Part shown: positions 59,977-64,000 of the stretch, piece after piece
How the letters are laid out: each line of letters opens with the position of its first letter
How positions within the stretch are numbered: the stretch's first letter is position 1
NCBI GenBank assembly: GCA_937924525.1
Contig: CALDSU010000005.1
Coordinates: 833,748 to 897,747, forward strand
DNA from: an uncultured Bryobacteraceae bacterium
GTDB lineage: Bacteria; Acidobacteriota; Terriglobia; Bryobacterales; Bryobacteraceae
Length of the DNA: 64,000 bases
Direction: 5' to 3'
Translations under genes and position numbers: made by a program
The notes under the pieces: model-generated
What the model was told of the DNA's origin: nothing
The model's database searches: none
Seen by the model: only the letters and a program-made list of their open reading frames with translations

Positions 59977-62900
59977 CTACGGTTCGATCACCAGCAGCAG
60001 ATCCTTGGCTTCCACGTTCTCGCCCACGTGGACCAAACGCTGCGTCACTTTGCCGCCGATGGGCGCGTAAACCGTGCTCTGCATCTTCATGGCCTCCATG
60101 ACGAGGAGGCGCTCCCCTTTCTCGACGGTTTGGTTGAGCTCCACCGCGATGCTCGCCACTACTCCCGGCATCGGGGCGCCGACCTGCCCGGGGATCGCGG
60201 GATCGGCCTTCACCCGTTCCGGCGTTTTCACTTCCAACGAACGGTCGCGCACGGTGACCTCCCGCGGCTGGCCGTTCAGTTCAAAGAACACGGTCCGGCG
60301 GCCGTCCAGGTGCGGTTCGCCCACGGTGAGGAATTTGAGGAACAGCCGCTTGCCGGGTTCCAGGTCGATCACGACCTCTTCGCCGGTCTTCATGCCGTAG
60401 AAGAAAAGCGGCGTCGGCAACACCTCTACGTTGTCGAACGCCTGCTGGGCTTTGGCGAACTTCAGGTAGACGTCCGGGTACAGCAGGTAACTCAGCACCT
60501 GGTCGGGAGAAGGCGCGTGGCCCGTCTTTTTGTCGAGCAAATCGGCGGTGGCTTTCAGGTCTGCGGCCGGCAAGCGCGCGCCAGGGCGGCCCTTGCGGGG
60601 TTTTTCGCCCCGCAATACGATTCGCGCCACTTGTTTTGGCCAGCCGCCCTCCGGTTCGCCCAGCGCGCCTTGGAACATCTCGACCACCGAGTTCGGCAGA
60701 TTCAGGTGATGGTCCGGCCCCAGGCGCGCGAACTCGCGGACGGTCATGCCGTGGCTGACCAGGAACAGCGCCATGTCGCCAACCACCTTGCTCGACGGGG
60801 TGACCTTGACAATATCGCCGAACAGGTGATTGACATCGGCGTAGGTCTGAGCAATCTCCCGCCAGCGCGGGCCCAAGCCCATGGCCTCCGCCTGCTCCCG
60901 CAGGTTCGTGTATTGGCCGCCGGGCATCTCGTGCAAGTAGACCTCGGCGGTGCCGCTGGGCGGGCTCGTGTCGAAGGGGCGGTAGTAGCCCCGCACGACT
61001 TCCCAATAGTCGGAACACTGGTTGAGCGCATCCAGATCGAGCCCTGTTTCGCGCGGAGTGTTCTCGAGCGCGGCCACCAGCGAGTTCAGGTTTGGCTGGC
61101 TGGTCTGTCCGCTCATGCTCGCGACAGCCGCATCCGCGACGTCCACGCCGGCGTCGGCGGCTTTCAGAATCGACGACGCATTGATGCCGCTCGTGTCATG
61201 GGTGTGGAAGTGGATGGGGAGGCCCACCTCTTCCCGCAGCGCCTGGATCAGCGCCTCGGCGGCGTAGGGTTTCAGCAGCCCGGCCATGTCCTTGATGGCC
61301 AGAACATGCGCGCCCATCTTCTCCAGTTCCCGCGCCATGCGGACGTAATAGGCGAGCGAATACTTGGTCCGCCGCGGGTCCAGGATGTCGCCCGTGTAGC
61401 AGATCGCCGCCTCGCACACGCTCGGCGTCTGTCGCACCGTCTCCATGGCGACCTTCATATTGGGCAGCCAGTTCAGCGAATCGAAGATCCGGAAGATGTC
61501 GATCCCTTGCGCGGACGCTTCCCGGATGAACTCGCGGACCACGTTGTCGGGATACGCCGTGTAGCCCACCGCGTTGGAGGCGCGCAGCAGCATCTGGAAG
61601 CAAATGTTGGGAATCAGCTCACGCAAGCGGCGGAGGCGCGCCCAGGGATCCTCCAGCAGGAAGCGCATCGCCACGTCGAACGTGGCGCCGCCCCACATTT
61701 CCAGGCTGTACAGGTTCGCCAGCCGGTGGGCGACAAAGCCGGCGATCGCCGCCAGGTCGTGCGTCCGGACCCGCGTCGCCAGCAAAGACTGGTGGGCGTC
61801 GCGGAACGTCGTATCGGTCAGCAGCAGCCGGGACTGCTCCTTGGTCCACCGCGCAAATCCCTCGGCGCCGCGCTCCAGCAGAATCTGTCGCGTGCCCGCG
61901 GGCGGGGCGCCCAGGTCGGAGTAAGAGGGAATGGGCGCTTCGCGAAAGTTCTCCAGGCGCGGCTTGCCCGCCACTTCCGGATTGCCGTTGACGATCACGT
62001 CCGCCAGGTACGTCAGGAGCTTGGTGGCGCGGTCGCGGCGGGGCGCGAACCGCAACAGCGACGGGGTGTCTTCCAGGAATGTGGTGGTCGTCCGCCCGGC
62101 CTGAAACTGCGGGTGATTCACCACATTCTCCAGGAACGGAATGTTGGTTTTGACGCCGCGAATCCGGAATTCGCGCAAAGCGCGGTCCATGCGCTGGCAG
62201 GCTTGAGGAAAATCGCGGCCCCAGGCGGTGATCTTCACCAGCAGCGAATCATAATACGGCGTAATCACCGCTCCGCCATAGGCCGAACCGCCGTCGAGGC
62301 GGATGCCGAAACCGGCGGGCGAACGGTAAGTCGTGATCTTCCCGTAGTCCGGCGTGAAGTGATTCTGCGGATCTTCCGTGGTGACCCGGCACTGGAGCGC
62401 AAAGCCGTTGACCCGCACGTCCTCCTGCCGCGGCAGGCCCATCACCGCGTCGTGCAGTGCGTGCCCCTGCGCCACCTGGATCTGCGCCCGCACCAGGTCG
62501 ATGCCGGTCACCACTTCCGTTACGGTATGTTCCACCTGAATCCGCGGGTTCACCTCGATGAAGAACCACTCTCCCGAGTCGGCGTCGACCAGGAACTCGA
62601 CCGTCCCGGCGTTCTGGTAGCCGGCCGCACGGGCCAGCGTCACCGCGGCTTGCGCCAGCGCCGCACGGATCGCGTCATCCAACCCCACGGCCGGGGCGAC
62701 TTCCACCACCTTTTGATGCCGCCGTTGCACCGAGCAGTCGCGTTCGAACAGATGCAGCACATTGCCGTGCCGGTCCGCAAGGATTTGCACCTCCACGTGG
62801 CGGGCGCGGCGGACATAACGCTCCAGAAAGACCGCGCCGTTGCCAAACGCGGCCGCCGCTTCGCGTTGCGCTTCCTCCAGGCGCGCTTCGAAATCCCCCG

Positions 62901-63420
62901 GCCGGTCCACGACGCGCATGCCCCGCCCCCCGCCGCCGAACGCCGCCTTGATGATGAGCGGAAATCCGATTTCCTGGGCAACCCGGCGCGCGCGGTCACG
63001 CTGCGTCACCGGTTTCTCCGTGCCGGGCGCCACGGGAATGCCGGCCTGCTGCGCCAGCTTGCGGGCGGCCGTCTTGTCTCCCAACAATTCCAGCAGGCTG
63101 GCGTCCGGACCCACAAACTGGATGCCTGCCTCCGCGCAGGCCCGCGCCAGACGCGGATTCTCCGAGAGGAAGCCGTATCCCGGATGAATATAGTCGACGC
63201 CCTTATCCTTGGCGAGCGCGACAATGTGGTCGACATCCAGATATGCCTGGACCGGCCCCAAACCCGGCCCGACTTCGTAGGCTTCGTCCGCCTTGAAGCG
63301 GTGCAGGCTAAGCCGGTCCTCCTTTGAATAAATTCCCACCGTCCGCAACCCAAGTTCGGTCGCGGCGCGCATAATGCGGATGGCGATTTCACTGCGATTG
63401 AGAGCGAGAAGTTTTTGCAT
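59977..63420 (-). CDS. pyc: Pyruvate carboxylase
   Basis: A 1147-residue, full-length single-chain anaplerotic enzyme that makes oxaloacetate from pyruvate, bicarbonate and ATP. Domains in order: biotin carboxylase (about 1-450; GFPLIIKAAFGGGGRGMRVV, EVNPRIQVEHTVTE), carboxyltransferase (from about 530; TDTTFRDAHQSLLATR, FHTHDTSG) and biotinyl carrier with EAMKMQS, Lys1112 as the biotin site. ATG 63420 is used (MQKLLALNRSEIAIR); the frame is open upstream to 63807, where sequence quality drops. Single-chain type with the usual allosteric insert. It provides oxaloacetate for the TCA cycle and gluconeogenesis. The gene is separated from tRNA-Val by 49 bases and divergent from the last gene of the window. 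Confidence 0.96.
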   Translation of the reverse strand: MQKLLALNRSEIAIRIMRAATELGLRTVGIYSKEDRLSLHRFKADEAYEVGPGLGPVQAYLDVDHIVALAKDKGVDYIHPGYGFLSENPRLARACAEAGIQFVGPDASLLELLGDKTAARKLAQQAGIPVAPGTEKPVTQRDRARRVAQEIGFPLIIKAAFGGGGRGMRVVDRPGDFEARLEEAQREAAAAFGNGAVFLERYVRRARHVEVQILADRHGNVLHLFERDCSVQRRHQKVVEVAPAVGLDDAIRAALAQAAVTLARAAGYQNAGTVEFLVDADSGEWFFIEVNPRIQVEHTVTEVVTGIDLVRAQIQVAQGHALHDAVMGLPRQEDVRVNGFALQCRVTTEDPQNHFTPDYGKITTYRSPAGFGIRLDGGSAYGGAVITPYYDSLLVKITAWGRDFPQACQRMDRALREFRIRGVKTNIPFLENVVNHPQFQAGRTTTTFLEDTPSLLRFAPRRDRATKLLTYLADVIVNGNPEVAGKPRLENFREAPIPSYSDLGAPPAGTRQILLERGAEGFARWTKEQSRLLLTDTTFRDAHQSLLATRVRTHDLAAIAGFVAHRLANLYSLEMWGGATFDVAMRFLLEDPWARLRRLRELIPNICFQMLLRASNAVGYTAYPDNVVREFIREASAQGIDIFRIFDSLNWLPNMKVAMETVRQTPSVCEAAICYTGDILDPRRTKYSLAYYVRMARELEKMGAHVLAIKDMAGLLKPYAAEALIQALREEVGLPIHFHTHDTSGINASSILKAADAGVDVADAAVASMSGQTSQPNLNSLVAALENTPRETGLDLDALNQCSDYWEVVRGYYRPFDTSPPSGTAEVYLHEMPGGQYTNLREQAEAMGLGPRWREIAQTYADVNHLFGDIVKVTPSSKVVGDMALFLVSHGMTVREFARLGPDHHLNLPNSVVEMFQGALGEPEGGWPKQVARIVLRGEKPRKGRPGARLPAADLKATADLLDKKTGHAPSPDQVLSYLLYPDVYLKFAKAQQAFDNVEVLPTPLFFYGMKTGEEVVIDLEPGKRLFLKFLTVGEPHLDGRRTVFFELNGQPREVTVRDRSLEVKTPERVKADPAIPGQVGAPMPGVVASIAVELNQTVEKGERLLVMEAMKMQSTVYAPIGGKVTQRLVHVGENVEAKDLLLVIEP

Positions 63421-63748
63421 CAGGGGTCGAACCAGCCGACTTTCTGACGATATCATGACTGGTACGCCTGGCTGCGGCACGGTCCGCCCGTGCGAACTCC
63501 GCCGCCCCCGCAGAAACGCGATCATCCTGAGAGTTTCCCCGCTCTCGGCGTGACGGCATAATTCGGTTTGCGAAACCTGCAATCCGGCCCTCATTCTGTT
63601 GCGGACTTGCAAGGAAGTTGTGATAGCATAGAGCGGTCGAGGATCGTGCGCCGCACCCGTATATTTCAAGACAAAAGGACAAAGCCTCTCAACGAGCTGG
63701 CGGGCGCTCGATTGCGACACTTGCAACTTCAGGAGGATCAATAGCTTT
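63421..63748. other. Divergent intergenic region between pyc and the exported-protein gene (328 bases)
   Basis: No gene seen. It is less GC-rich than its surroundings. On the plus strand TTGCGG (63599-63604) and TAGCAT (63624-63629), 19 bases apart, are the best promoter-like pair for the gene at 63749, giving a leader of about 110 bases. AGGAGG at 63731-63736 is its ribosome site, 12 bases before the ATG. No clear minus-strand box was found for pyc. Confidence 0.4.
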
Positions 63749-64000
63749 ATGAAACGCTTCGATTGGCTGCATGTGGCTGCCGCAGCTGGCTTGGCGTTGC
63801 TGGCCATGCCTGGCGCTGGCTGGGCGCAGAGCGGTCCCTCGCTTTACGTTCCAGACCTCACTAGCGGCGACCTGCGCGCTCCCAAGACTCCCTACGCTCC
63901 GTCGGAAAGACTTCCGAAAACCGGCAAGCAGGCCGACCTGCTCGCCAGCACGGACTTCTATCAGTTTGTGACGACGGGCCGCGAACGGGCGTCCAACCCG
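63749..64000 (+). CDS. Exported protein, N-terminal 84 residues only; 3' end outside window
   Basis: ATG 63749 follows AGGAGG. The protein begins with a signal peptide (MKRFDWLHVAAAAGLALLAM, cleavage probably after GAGWA-Q). The mature part visible reads SGPSLYVPDLTSGDLRAPKT and later LLASTDFYQFVTTGRERASN; it is open at the window edge. I do not recognise the family from this fragment. It is divergent from pyc and has a leader of roughly 110 bases if the proposed promoter is right. Confidence 0.75.
   Translation, partial: MKRFDWLHVAAAAGLALLAMPGAGWAQSGPSLYVPDLTSGDLRAPKTPYAPSERLPKTGKQADLLASTDFYQFVTTGRERASNP

Noticed and set aside
59962..63327. A 1121-codon plus-strand frame opposite pyc
   Set aside because: Antisense shadow of pyruvate carboxylase; His/Arg/Val-rich composition and no start signal or domains.
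1..64000. CRISPR arrays, insertion sequences, prophage, integrons, rRNA genes
   Set aside because: No regularly spaced repeats, transposase or integrase genes, phage structural genes or rRNA sequences were seen on reading both strands.

Overview
The window looks like chromosomal DNA of a high-GC, diderm soil-type bacterium. The best guess is an Acidobacteriota member close to the Bryobacterales/Solibacter group. The reasons are lipid A/Kdo genes, an apolipoprotein N-acyltransferase, a TonB-dependent receptor with an N-terminal carboxypeptidase-regulatory-like domain, a paired 'planctomycete-type' cytochrome (DUF1549/DUF1553) and DUF1501 operon, Tat-exported Gfo/Idh/MocA oxidoreductases and ThuA-domain proteins. 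The taxonomy is inferred from gene content only.

Layout. 1-3.2 kb: 3' end of an acyl-CoA ligase/GNAT fusion, an isoprenylcysteine-type methyltransferase, a divergent MIO aromatic amino-acid lyase, a small CxxC protein and tRNA-Glu with a clear promoter. 3.3-11.6 kb: an RND pump gene, the PSD1/DUF1501 operon and a small frameshifted gene. 11.6-16.5 kb, minus strand: SPOR protein-lipA-lnt and ispG-NfeD-like. 16.6-24.5 kb: oxidoreductase, sialate esterase-like, aminotransferase, radical SAM protein, and an in-frame chimera of a methyltransferase N-terminus with an aldolase C-terminus, translationally coupled to an exported FAD oxidoreductase. 24.6-33.6 kb: dnaE, a DUF4132 protein, an NCS1-type permease and a soluble cNMP-domain histidine kinase. 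33.7-42.5 kb, minus strand: the cell-shape cluster mreB-mreC-mreD-mrdA-rodA followed by an RNase E/G gene with an approximately 350-residue insertion in its S1 region. 42.7-44.9 kb: galK-galT. 44.9-50.1 kb, minus strand: ECF sigma factor, anti-sigma factor and TonB receptor with overlapping frames. 50.3-56.5 kb: a glycosyltransferase, a ThuA/Gfo-Idh pair, a toroid-like protein and two small unknowns. 56.4-64 kb: a WaaA-LpxK fusion, a TPR protein, tRNA-Val, pyruvate carboxylase and the start of an exported protein.

How the genes work together. Three sets serve the envelope: mre/mrdA/rodA (elongasome), lnt plus waaA-lpxK (lipoprotein and lipid A maturation), and the sigma/anti-sigma/receptor cassette (regulated outer-membrane uptake). 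Several exported oxidoreductases, esterases and ThuA proteins fit a carbohydrate-scavenging lifestyle. Housekeeping functions include dnaE, lipA, ispG and pyc. I see no CRISPR array, prophage, insertion sequence or integron. The strongest unusual items are the methyltransferase/aldolase chimera (21860-22585), the RNase E/G insertion, the WaaA-LpxK fusion, a His-Leu selectivity pair in the aromatic lyase, and a frameshifted small gene at 11181-11614. I did not find a convincing entirely new multi-gene system.
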